Part shown: one piece after another, positions 10,141-18,889 of the stretch
Position numbering within the stretch: position 1 is the stretch's first letter
How the letters are laid out: every line of letters starts with the position of its first letter
DNA from: Tetramitus jugosus
Taxonomy: Eukaryota > Heterolobosea > Eutetramitea > Acrasida > Vahlkampfiidae
DNA: 64,000 nt
Direction of reading: 5' to 3'
Assembly: GCA_937625935.1 (NCBI GenBank)
Contig: OW569350.1
Span: forward strand, 591,397 to 655,396
Program-made: the position numbers and the translations under genes
The notes under the pieces: generated by a model
What the model was told of the DNA's origin: nothing
Database searches by the model: none
The model's input: only the letters and a program-made list of their open reading frames with translations

Positions 10141-11242
10141 CCAAGCTGAGTAAAATGGGTCTTCACAAAGACCAAAGAGTAGACATGTGGTTCGACAACC
10201 AACGATGGCGGAACGGCGCATTACTAGTCAATAAGCGGAGGAAAAAAAGAAAGGAATGCATGCTTGGTATGTTGTGTATTGAAACAAGGGTGCTGAAACA
10301 AGACGAAGAGTGGAATAGAGAAGAAGAAGGTAAGGGAGAAAGTCCAACAATTTGTAGATCATACAAAGAGGAGATGTGTGGAGGACACTGATGCGACGCC
10401 TCTTCACGAGTTCAAAGGAGATCACTGGTTGCTAATGCTCTAGAGCAACTACTTGAATCAATAATGATGGCATTCTGCCGTCGCGAAATCGATATAGAGT
10501 ATCAACAAAGAAGTAAAATGAGTAACCAATGGTTGTATTTAAAAAAGAATTAAATAACGGATGCAAACAAACGGGAACACTCCCTCTCCAAGACATGCGT
10601 GTGCAACCCTCTAAAAGGGTGTTTCAGTCAACCGCCTTAAAGTAGTAATCAGGGCAACGACCAACAGGAGGTGGCGAGACACTGTGATGAAGTCACTGAC
10701 ATTCGCTCAACCTATAGTTGGAGTTGCGTCACTGAGCATGAATGTGAGCAGTATATGGAACACAAAGTGGAACAGCATAGATAGAGAGTAAGAAAGGAAT
10801 TAAACCTGATGGTCGAAGCACTGAGCAGAAAGGTTGCCCAAATGGAGCCCATGATGAAGAAAATAATTCTAAGAAAAGAGCCAACGATGATCCAGGTCTT
10901 CCACACGGAAGACCAGGAACGTGCTGATGAAGAGAGTAAGTGATGATACTAACATACAACAGGAAGCAGAAGCCAGCAACTGAAATCTTCAACAGAGCAA
11001 CGATGTGATGCAAGCCGAGCCTTCTCTATCTCCGCAGCAAGGCCTCAGCAAGAGCACTAGCGCACTAACGAGCAGATCTGCTTTCAACGAACTGGCAGAA
11101 ATAAAACTGGTGAGTAATCAGGACACTCTCGTTAAGAGGTGTAAAAGATGCGCAGGATGAGGAAATAATTGATTAATACGCCAGCTCGGTTACCTCAATA
11201 CGACAGAGTGATACTTCTGTAACTAGGGATGACATTATTAGT

Positions 11243-11575
11243 GTGTTGGAGCAAGGGAATGTTGACATTCTCTTCCTTACCTACTACAAAGGAACAATGT
11301 CCTCCACCATTGATTACACATGGGCGAACAGAGTTGAGTTGACCTTGAGCAGCAACGTGCGAGTTATAGTTAGTGACGGCGCAATAAGTTACCACATCCC
11401 AACTAGGGTTTCAGCGAAAATTGAATACCAGGAAGGAGGTGAGGTAGAACGACCAAACTTTCTATTCCCGAAGACAAAGTACGACAAATGGTGGTCCTAT
11501 GCAACACAAGTGCTTGGTGACTTGTCAAGGCACCGAGTGGAAAGGTGGGACGATACGGACAATGTGTCACTATAA
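11243..11575 (+). pseudogene. LINE endonuclease C-terminal fragment
   Basis: A 110-codon open frame with GTMSSTIDYTWANRVEL and then SDGAISYHIPT. This is close to the terminal S-D-H block of EEP endonucleases, with Tyr-His where Asp-His is usual. The linker after it (FLFPKTKYDKWWSYATQVL) reappears as MIFPKNKLDSRWANYATKVL near 12930-12990, showing that both are copies of one family. A possible broken knuckle (CLVCGETEEGIH) lies at 11670-11740. Confidence 0.55.
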
Positions 11576-12055
11576 CTAAGGATTGAGATCTTTGGAAGAG
11601 ATAATGTGAGAAAACATTGGGCAACAATACCCGTTTGAGAAGACTACTAAAATTTCGAGAGTTGTTATTGAAGTGTCTTGTGTGTGGAGAGACTGAGGAA
11701 GGGATCCATAGGACAGTCAGTCACTATGTAGGTCTACCGCAACTCTCAATAGAGTCAGTCTGGGATTGGGTATTGTAAATCAGAAGTTGCAAGGTTCAGA
11801 CAATGGGATCCAGTGGATCATCAGAACCTGGGAGTTCATCAACCCAATAAAGTTCTTCTCCAGAGCTAGTGCAAAGAAGGCCAATCGAGTCAGACTACTC
11901 ACAGTTCAGAAAGGTGGTATGACCCACAGTGATAGGGAGAGTATGAGGAGCGTCCGCCTGCTTCTTCGAGGCGGCATTCTCGAAGGAGACCTGTCTTACC
12001 TCCAATAAATTAGCGCTCCCTAATGGATGAGATGCACAGGGCGTTATCAGCAAGG

Positions 12056-12590
12056 AGTTCATCGATATCACTACAGAAGAAGTCCGTGATGTAATCAAAT
12101 GGCTAAGGAACAGGAAGTGTCCTGAGCCCGATGGTATCCACAATGAGATGTTGAAGCTGTCGAAGGCTGAAAACAGGGACTACAACTGGGAGTTTGCCAA
12201 TATCCTGTCAGGGCTTCAACAAAATACCGAAAAGTGGACCATTTCCTGTGATGTGGAAAGAGTGCACAATTGTCCCTGTCTACAATCTGAACATAGCGAA
12301 TTACAGACCTATCTGTCTGTTGAGTGCCTTGTGTCAAAACTCATCACACGGCTGCTCAACTCTCGTTTGCAGTGAAAAGACCTTCAGTGCGCTGGGACTC
12401 TTCACTAACTTGTCTAATTGTAGTGAGAACCAAACAAAAGGAGCAAGCGCAGGAGGTTAAGAGTGATCAACTGCCTGAGCCTCATGAAACTCACTCCGAG
12501 GCAATTGGCAAGAATCGTCAACACATACATCCATCCAGTGTTCCTCTACGCGTGTGAATTCACACACTGGACAAAAGGATGGATTAGTTG
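12056..12590 (+). pseudogene. LINE reverse transcriptase fragments (fingers and thumb)
   Basis: Frames read in order: ITTEEVRDVIKWLRNRKC-P-x-PDGI-NEML (RT motif 1/2), then WKECTIVPVYN and NYRPICLLSAL one frame over, then LMKLTPRQLARIVNTYIHPVF near 12475. These are standard RT blocks of LINEs. At least two frameshifts and a large deletion remove the YxDD active-site region, so the copy is dead. Confidence 0.7.
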
Positions 12591-12842
12591 CAATGAATCG
12601 GTACTCGTCTGATTTGCTGCAGTGGAATCTATGCACACCTAACACCTGGTTGATAGCCAGCAAGTTACAGGTATACATGGTGCTGATCATACCATTCGTA
12701 TGCGGATCTTTACGTCCCGTTGTTATCACTTCCAAACAGAACAATACCAGTTAGAATCTCTCAGTCGACACACCCCCTCTACTATTTAACGATGGCAATC
12801 TAGTCGGATTGTTGACCTCCTTCTGGTTTTATTCATCAAGTT

Positions 12843-13130
12843 GTGGTGGAACACGAGCTGCATATACCAACGAAGGTGTCAGAAGTGCAATACAAGACTG
12901 GTGAGAGTTGCAACAATGATAGAATATGCATGATCTTCCCCAAGAACAAGCTGGATAGTAGATGGGCGAACTATGCTACTAAAGTGCTGTCCGGTCTGTC
13001 TTATCAACAGATAGAGGATACGAGTTATCGATCAAAGCCTTGGTTGCTCGGGCTACAGAGTTCTTTGGTGACCATAGAGCACCCAAACGTGAGGTGGGTA
13101 ATAGGTGTGTGAGAAAGTTCTTGCTTGATT
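12843..13130 (+). pseudogene. LINE endonuclease-linker fragment, third copy
   Basis: An open frame of 89 codons beginning with HELHIPTKVSEVQYKTGES, matching SYHIPTRVSAKIEYQEGG of the 11243 copy. It continues through KPWLLGL and, one frame over, TEFFGDHRAPKREV, which matches VELFGEQRTTKR at 9727-9765. This gives three independent copies of the same segment within 3.6 kb. Confidence 0.5.
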
Positions 13131-13667
13131 AACTCCTCATCGGAACCGTAATTGCGTAAGGTACTCGCAAACTATGGTGGACGTTTTTCCGTGGAGATTC
13201 AAAGGGAATCAATATTATCTACTCTGAGAATCATCAACCATAGACTCCATAAAGCGAGGACTAGACATAATAATAGGAGATTCAGATAGTGGGAATGGGT
13301 TGCAATAACGTCAGAGTTCGTAAATCCGAGTAATTCTTGTTCACGGCAAGTTTGGGTCACTGCTGGGTAACTCTTAGTTTGGTCTGGCCAGTGTACAGCA
13401 GTATGGGTTTGACGTCGTTGGTGACAACGTCTCGCCCTGCCTTGTTCCTGTACATATTAGGAAACTCCTCATATCCTTAACATTACTTTCGTTGCAGCCA
13501 GATTTGCTGTCGCTTTTGTTCCAACAGATTTTGATATCGTCCATTATCCCGCTCGGAATTGTAAAAGCACAAAGAAGAACCCACACAAACGAACACGTTT
13601 TCCTGCTTCCCCTCATCATCCAAAAAAACAAAACAACATACCCCATATTCTTATTATTTCTAGAACC

Positions 13668-14042
13668 ATGAAATTGATTGCCACTACTCTTCTCGCACTT
13701 GTCCTCTTGTGCTGTTTTGCTTCTGCTATGGCCTATAGACCATACGTACCAACGCCATACGTCCCAAGAACCTTCTCTGACATTGGTTATGCCTGCTGTG
13801 TCCCTGGAAACCCAAATGCTGAGTTCTGCAAGCACGTCAGATGTTCCAAGCCAATGAGATACCTCTCTGATGTTGCTCCTCCAAGAAGAACCATTCAACG
13901 TCCAAAGTTGAACAAGAAACTTGTCGTTCCAAAGAGATTCAAGCTCGCTCGTCCTTCCAAGAAGGTGTCCAAGGAGTCCTTGAGCGATATGGCTTTCTGT
14001 TATGGAAGCTATTGCTATGTTGACGGCAATGTCTACTACTAA
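13668..14042 (+). CDS. Small secreted cysteine-containing protein
   Basis: A single-exon, 124-residue protein. Residues 1-21 form a clear signal peptide: Lys2, a Leu/Ala-rich core and an Ala-x-Ala end at SAMA. The mature part starts with a YRPYVPTPYVP proline/tyrosine stretch and has seven cysteines after the signal (ACCVPG, FCKHVRCSK and a C-terminal FCYGSYCYVDG), with a basic middle (KLNKKLVVPKRFKLARPSKK). Cys pairs and high basicity fit an exported disulfide-bonded peptide or cell-surface protein. I recognise no family. An intron acceptor-like TTATTTCTAG lies just before the ATG, so a 5' untranslated exon is possible. Confidence 0.65.
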   Translation: MKLIATTLLALVLLCCFASAMAYRPYVPTPYVPRTFSDIGYACCVPGNPNAEFCKHVRCSKPMRYLSDVAPPRRTIQRPKLNKKLVVPKRFKLARPSKKVSKESLSDMAFCYGSYCYVDGNVYY

Positions 14043-14341
14043 GCGATTGGTTTGTGTTGATTTTTATGATGTGAGTTGGTACTACGAATAAAAATCAGAC
14101 GAATTGCTTTGCCTCGATTTTGTTCAATGTGTGGATTATTATCACAGTTTGGAATTAAGATCATTGACAATAAGCAATCCAACAGAATACTATCGATGAA
14201 ATGACTCGACACACACACAGTTTTGGTCTTTTTGGTTGGGGTTGTTGGACTGGCTATTGGCTTGCATTTGCACCTCCGTTCGAAGTGTTAGCTTCCAAGG
14301 GTCGAACACGAATGGTCCAATTCAAAAGAAATCCAAGTGGT

Positions 14342-15792
14342 TTACTCGGATACAACAGTCATATCACACATAAGTCCCTTTTGTTGAGCGGCAAAGAGCT
14401 TGCTGGAGAAGACGGAATGAATCTTTTTTGGCACATTGTACAACATGATATGCAAACCTGATTGACCACATGCCACACGTAGTTCGCGATGGGACTCAGT
14501 TCGAGAAACAACCCTTGGCAGACATATTTCACCAACCTGTCTATCCCGCAGCTGAAAGATGTCGCCTAATCCGGAACTTTTAATTTAAACAAGAGAGGAT
14601 GAGTGAGTTTTTCGACGTATCAAACAGAAAACAATACCAAGAGTACAAACTTTCTATAACCGCATGTGTAGGCACCTCCTTCTTTCGTTGTAAACACCGT
14701 AAAATTTGTTCCACAACTGTAATCGAGCACAGTTCCAATTGACAGAGGAATATGAGTGACAATTGATTGTTGATAAACAGCAGGAAGCCCTAGAGCACCA
14801 TGATCATTGGCTCCGCATCCATAAAAAGTGTTTGACTCAGTTCGAAACACAGTGAAGCAACCTCCACACCTTGCATCAACAAGTTTCTCATGTGGAGGAA
14901 TCCCAGTAACTAACGATGGACTCGCTACGTCACCCAATGAGGATGAGTTTAAACCGCATTGACCATGATTATTATAGCCCCAAGAGTAAGCTGATCCATC
15001 CTCTGTGATTACTATGGTGTGCCACTGTCCACACACTGCAGTTTTGATTCTCTTCAATCCATTGGCCAGATCAGGATGATTCACTTTGACAGGAAGTGGA
15101 CAAGGTTGACTCTGATGACCCTGACCCAGAGATCCAAATGCACAATATCCAGAAGTATAAACGCAATCATCAACCGTTACAAACACTGTGTGGTACGCGC
15201 AAGGTGCAACACACTTCAATTTTTTGCCTTCAATGTTGTCCAGCTTTTCCACACCATAAATGTTGTTCGATCCAGTGGACAATCCACATTCACCATAGAT
15301 GTTGTATCCTGATACGTACACACACTCATATCCTTCACTAATGAACAATGAATGCTTATTTCCACACTTTGTTTCCACAATATTACAATGGGACAACTCT
15401 GGTATCAATGTCACTTGACTCACAACGACGATCGCCTTCGCCTTTGCACAACTACCACTCCCATTATCACCGCAACAAAACACACGTCGAAAATTGGTCA
15501 CAAACAGTGAGCGATACTCACCACAAGAGACATTGACAACGTATTCATTTGGTTGCAAAAGTTCCTCCTCGGACATGAAATCCTCTCCCATCGAACCGTA
15601 TTGCACCACCTGAGCCAATGACTTGACAGTATCAGAGCCGGTATCTGGTGAACGCATCAGATATTCATTTTTGGTACCCTTTTGTTCATAGTACGGGTGA
15701 TTGAATCCTGTTTGGTGATCACGAGTGTCTCCTGCACCATAGACATTCAACTCTCTGGTGACAAGAATTTTGGGATGTTCGCCGGCTGACAT
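14342..15792 (-). CDS. RCC1-repeat (seven-bladed propeller) protein
   Basis: Two exons, 15792-14651 and 14576-14342, joined across a 74-nt intron (donor GTTTGT, acceptor AAAAG). The join gives 458 residues in frame and restores a broken repeat to CGYRNSGLGDIF. Seven RCC1 blades are visible, each with a V-Y/F-x-x-G-Y/D-N-x-x-G core, such as VYVSGYNIYGECGL, AYSWGYNNHGQCGL and FYGCGANDHGALGL. RCC1 proteins are Ran GEFs or regulators in ubiquitin and vesicle pathways. This one has no NLS-like tail, and a C-terminal stretch ending in CDMTVVSE that resembles the start of a BTB domain but stops there. The ATG at 15792 was chosen because the frame upstream has no earlier ATG. Confidence 0.8.
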
Positions 15793-16006
15793 TGTGATTG
15801 ATTTTGTTTCAGAACAGGAACTCGGACTGTTGCCGTGAAGAAGAACAAGGTCTTCACCTCCGGTTCGCACAAAAATATATATTTTGTTTTCAATTGAAAG
15901 TTCTTAAAGCTCCTTTGTTTCCGTGCAGTAGTTCTGTGGCTCTTGACCCGATAATCTCAGCCCCCCAAAATGCTTGGGCAAATTAGAAAATTTCTATAAA
16001 TAGAAA

Positions 16007-16089
16007 GCACTGATGCTCGAGCGGTCAAGAGGTTGGACTTGAAATCCAATACCGGAAACGGTGCGCAGGTTCGAATCCTGTTCAGTGCG
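16007..16089 (+). tRNA. tRNA-Ser (UGA)
   Basis: An 83-nt type II tRNA: acceptor GCACTGA/TCAGTGC, anticodon stem TTGGA/TCCAA around CTTGAAA (anticodon TGA), a variable arm ACCG-GAAA-CGGT, T-loop TTCGAAT and discriminator G, the usual serine determinant. No intron. Unlike the other two tRNAs here, no retroelement is visible in its 5' flank. The next gene starts 99 bp downstream. Confidence 0.96.
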
Positions 16090-16188
16090 AACCTTTTGTC
16101 ATCCTCACAAATAGATTTTCTGATCAAAAACACGCTGCTGCCAGCAAACAACCTGCAAATAAAAACCACAAGATCACACACGCCAATC

Positions 16189-17685
16189 ATGATGTCTCAA
16201 CAATCTGCCAAGCGCATCCTCCTGCGCTCCTCTACTCGTTCAAAATTTTGGACTCAACAAGCTTCTTCATTCCACACGACTCGTCCCGTTCAGAGTCAAC
16301 CCTATCAGGCATTCAATCCAACGAATGGCAAGCTCATCAAATCATACAAGTTCCTCTCTCCTCAACAAGTGGACGAGGCAGTTGGAAAGAGTCAAACGGC
16401 ATTTGAGCAGTACAGGCACACTTCCATGAAGGAAAGAAAACAATTGTTGCTCCAGTTGGCTCAGGCATTGGACGACAACAAGCACGAATATGCAAGAATG
16501 ATGACTGAAGAGATGGGAAAGACCATTGTCGGTGCAGTTCAAGAGATTGAAAAGTGTGCAATGAACTGTAGATACTATGCCAATCATGGTGAAGAGATGG
16601 CTCGTGATGAACAAGTGGACGAACACTCTAGAGTAGTGTACTTGCCCATGGGTCCCATTCTTCAAGTAGCTCCCTTCAATTTTCCATTCTGGCAAGTGAT
16701 TCGTTTTGCTGCTCCTGCATTGATGGCTGGTAATGTCGTCCTGATTCGACACTCTCACTGTACACCAAACTCTGCACAAGGATTGCAACAATTGTTTGAC
16801 TCTACGGATTATCCAACTGGCGTCTATCAAAATTTGTTTGCTGATAATGAAACTGTGGCTCAAGTGATTGCGGATCCTCGTGTCAGAGGTGTCACCTTCA
16901 CCGGCAGTACAGAAACGGGAAGAAAGATTGCTGAAATGAGCGGAAAGTATCTGAAGAAGCATGTGCTAGAGTTGGGAGGCAGTGATGCGTTTATTGTCTT
17001 GGGAGATGCTGATTTGAATGCTGCTGTTGATACTGCTGTTCTCTCACGTACAATGAACAGTGGTCAATCCTGTATTGCTGCCAAGCGCTTTATTGTCGAA
17101 CAGTCAGTGTACGATGAGTTTGTACAACGATTCAGCGCTGCATTGAGCAAGCTTAAGATTGGTGATCCAATGAAAGAGGACACTCAGATTGGACCTATGG
17201 CCAGAAAGGACTTGAGAGACAAGTTGCACGAGCAAGTTCAGCACGCTGTTTCCGATGGTGCAAAGCTTGTTGTTGGTGGCAGCATCCCTCAAGCAGAAGG
17301 CTTCTTCTACCATCCAACACTCTTGAGCGAAGTAACCACAAGTAATTTGGCATTCAGAGAAGAGTTGTTCGGCCCTGTCGCATCTGTCATTCGTTGCGAG
17401 AACGTTGCTCATGCCGTTCGCTTGGCCAACATGTCTGAATTTGGATTGGGCAGCACAATCTTCACCGGTGATGCACAAAAGGCCGAGTATGCATGCAGAC
17501 ACTTGGACACTGGTATGACATTTGTGAATGGCATCTGTAGATCCTCGCCAAACTTGCCATTCGGTGGACAAAAGAACAGTGGCTACGGAAGAGAGTGTGG
17601 TTTGCCAGGTTTGAGAGAATGGACCAACATCAAGAGTGTTTGGAGCAAGGAGGGCGGTTTCAAAGACACCCCACAAGTCGAGTAA
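16189..17685 (+). CDS. Mitochondrial aldehyde dehydrogenase (SSADH-like)
   Basis: A 498-residue NAD(P)-dependent aldehyde dehydrogenase. The first 30 or so residues are basic and Ser-rich (AKRILLRSSTRSKFW), fitting a mitochondrial presequence. Family motifs follow in order: the cofactor-binding VAPFNFPFW, GSTETG, the general-base Glu in LELGG, the catalytic Cys in NSGQSCIAAKR, GPVA, and the C-terminal FGGQKNSGYGRE. The NSGQSC motif and overall layout resemble the succinate-semialdehyde dehydrogenase (YneI/Sad) branch, so oxidation of succinic semialdehyde is the best guess; other aldehydes remain possible. The frame is also open through the tRNA-Ser upstream, so the start was set at the first ATG after it (16189; 16192 is equally possible). 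Confidence 0.88.
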   Translation: MMSQQSAKRILLRSSTRSKFWTQQASSFHTTRPVQSQPYQAFNPTNGKLIKSYKFLSPQQVDEAVGKSQTAFEQYRHTSMKERKQLLLQLAQALDDNKHEYARMMTEEMGKTIVGAVQEIEKCAMNCRYYANHGEEMARDEQVDEHSRVVYLPMGPILQVAPFNFPFWQVIRFAAPALMAGNVVLIRHSHCTPNSAQGLQQLFDSTDYPTGVYQNLFADNETVAQVIADPRVRGVTFTGSTETGRKIAEMSGKYLKKHVLELGGSDAFIVLGDADLNAAVDTAVLSRTMNSGQSCIAAKRFIVEQSVYDEFVQRFSAALSKLKIGDPMKEDTQIGPMARKDLRDKLHEQVQHAVSDGAKLVVGGSIPQAEGFFYHPTLLSEVTTSNLAFREELFGPVASVIRCENVAHAVRLANMSEFGLGSTIFTGDAQKAEYACRHLDTGMTFVNGICRSSPNLPFGGQKNSGYGRECGLPGLREWTNIKSVWSKEGGFKDTPQVE

Positions 17686-17947
17686 TATTTATTTTGTAAC
17701 AACAATGTATCAATATAATACAAATCCAAAGAGTTCCGTCAATCACACCCAAGATAATTCCGTTCTTGTGTGTTCTTTCGAGCGTCCAAAAAATTCCCCC
17801 GAAAACACAAAACGCGAAAGCTCGAACGACAACAACAGCAACTCAATCAACTCACAAGAATAACAACAGAATTGTGACTCTCAAAATATATTCATCATCA
17901 AATCACATCATCATCATCATCAACAATAACAAATCATCATCATCATC

Positions 17948-18547
17948 ATGGCCAAACGACCACAACACCAAGCACGTTCCTCTCTCTTTAACGTCAATCA
18001 CAACAACAATAATAATAACAATAACAATAACAATAATAACAATAACAGTAATAATAACAAGAATACAATTGTTCACATTCCCAATAGCAACAACAGTACC
18101 AACAACAACAATCAACTATTTTTAGAACAACAGAATGATGCAGCCGAAAAGTCATTCAACGATTACACATCACTCCTGCGAAAAAATGTTCAATCACTAA
18201 AGGACGTGGTTCACTACATGAACGATGAAGTCTTGTCGGATCATACATTGATTGATCAGACCAATACGAGTGCAGATTCCAATCGATACTCTCTCAAGAA
18301 TTCGTACAAAAAGTTGCAAGAAGATGTAATTCAAGTGAAAACGTGCAGACAAGTGTTAATGTTGAGTTTCATTATAGTCATGGTGTTTTTCATTGTGTTT
18401 TATGGAGGAAAATTTTTTGTTTTTCAAGTGTTGTTGGCAAAGAGTGGAAATCACATCAATAGCAGCAGCAACAATGGTGGTAGTAGTAGCAACAGTATAG
18501 GAAATCAAGTGAATACGAACAGTGTGGCGAAATTGGTGACAAAATGA
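17948..18547 (+). CDS. Tail-anchored SNARE-like protein (Use1-type?)
   Basis: A 199-residue protein. Residues 15-60 are an Asn-rich run encoded by AAT/AAC repeats. Residues 65-130 form an amphipathic helix with heptad hydrophobics (LLRKNVQSLKDVVHYM, then DHTLIDQTNTSADSNRYSLK), followed by a basic KTCRQ and a single hydrophobic segment (MLSFIIVMVFFIVFYGG) at residues 136-153. The helix-then-anchor layout with LLRKNVQSLK resembles Use1/Qc SNAREs of ER-Golgi retrograde transport. Against this, about 40 residues follow the membrane segment, longer than the usual SNARE tail. Role by motif only; another tail-anchored coiled-coil protein is possible. Confidence 0.5.
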   Translation: MAKRPQHQARSSLFNVNHNNNNNNNNNNNNNNNSNNNKNTIVHIPNSNNSTNNNNQLFLEQQNDAAEKSFNDYTSLLRKNVQSLKDVVHYMNDEVLSDHTLIDQTNTSADSNRYSLKNSYKKLQEDVIQVKTCRQVLMLSFIIVMVFFIVFYGGKFFVFQVLLAKSGNHINSSSNNGGSSSNSIGNQVNTNSVAKLVTK

Positions 18548-18889
18548 ACATGATGATCACACAACACACACTGTATGCTAGTCGAGAGAAGAATGATCAC
18601 CACGGAGATCATTGTTTCTCGTCAAAGAAGAACAAAATAGAATTGATATACACACGCACGTGGCCACTGCTTATCGAAGGTGTTTGTGAAAAGTGAAAAA
18701 TTTTTTAGGTTCCGTTCCACTTTTGAAACACAACACATGAACATGAACTGATGATTACCAGTTTATGTGATTGTCATCCGCAAAACAAATGGGATGATAA
18801 TTGTCAGTCATAACAGACCATAATAATAGTAATAATAAATAAATTATATTGTAATTTGATAAATTATGTCGCACGAGATGTGAAATCCC
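18548..18889. other. Intergenic region between convergent genes
   Basis: About 340 bp between the SNARE-like gene and the 3' end of VPS8. It holds an inverted repeat-like segment around 18580-18625 and AT-rich AATAATAAATAAATT near 18830 that could serve as polyadenylation signals for the two converging genes. No gene is seen. Confidence 0.4.

Larger units (their letters stand above)
7945..13350 (+). mobile_element. tRNA-Leu-associated array of decayed LINE copies
   Basis: A head-to-tail series of broken non-LTR retroelements, all on the plus strand and running away from tRNA-Leu. AGTTTGTACCAGA occurs at 7945, 9205 and 9391; the last two lie directly after A-rich tails, so it looks like the element's 5' terminus. 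Copies contain pieces of an AP-type endonuclease (9580-9770, 11243-11575, 12843-13130), RT fingers (about 12056-12380), RT thumb (about 12445-12590) and a C-terminal zinc knuckle (8229-9128, 10031-10140, 11670-11740). No copy is full length. Tails read TTGTTGTAT or GGTTGTAT followed by A's, like the cluster next to tRNA-Ala. Confidence 0.65.

Noticed and set aside
14201-14461. Plus-strand ORF of 86 codons
   Set aside because: It is antisense to the second exon of the RCC1-repeat gene, which has a supported splice join and clear repeat continuity.
15900-16006. Retroelement upstream of tRNA-Ser
   Set aside because: No element ends, hairpins or A-tails are visible in this flank, so the tRNA-adjacent pattern is limited to two of three tRNAs here.
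16007-16189. Aldehyde dehydrogenase start within tRNA-Ser
   Set aside because: The open frame runs through the tRNA by chance; the presequence-like MMSQQSAKRILLRSS beginning at 16189 is the sensible start.
17903-18115. Minus-strand Ile/Val-rich ORF that looks like a membrane segment
   Set aside because: It is the reverse of the AAC/AAT repeat encoding the Asn run in the SNARE-like gene.
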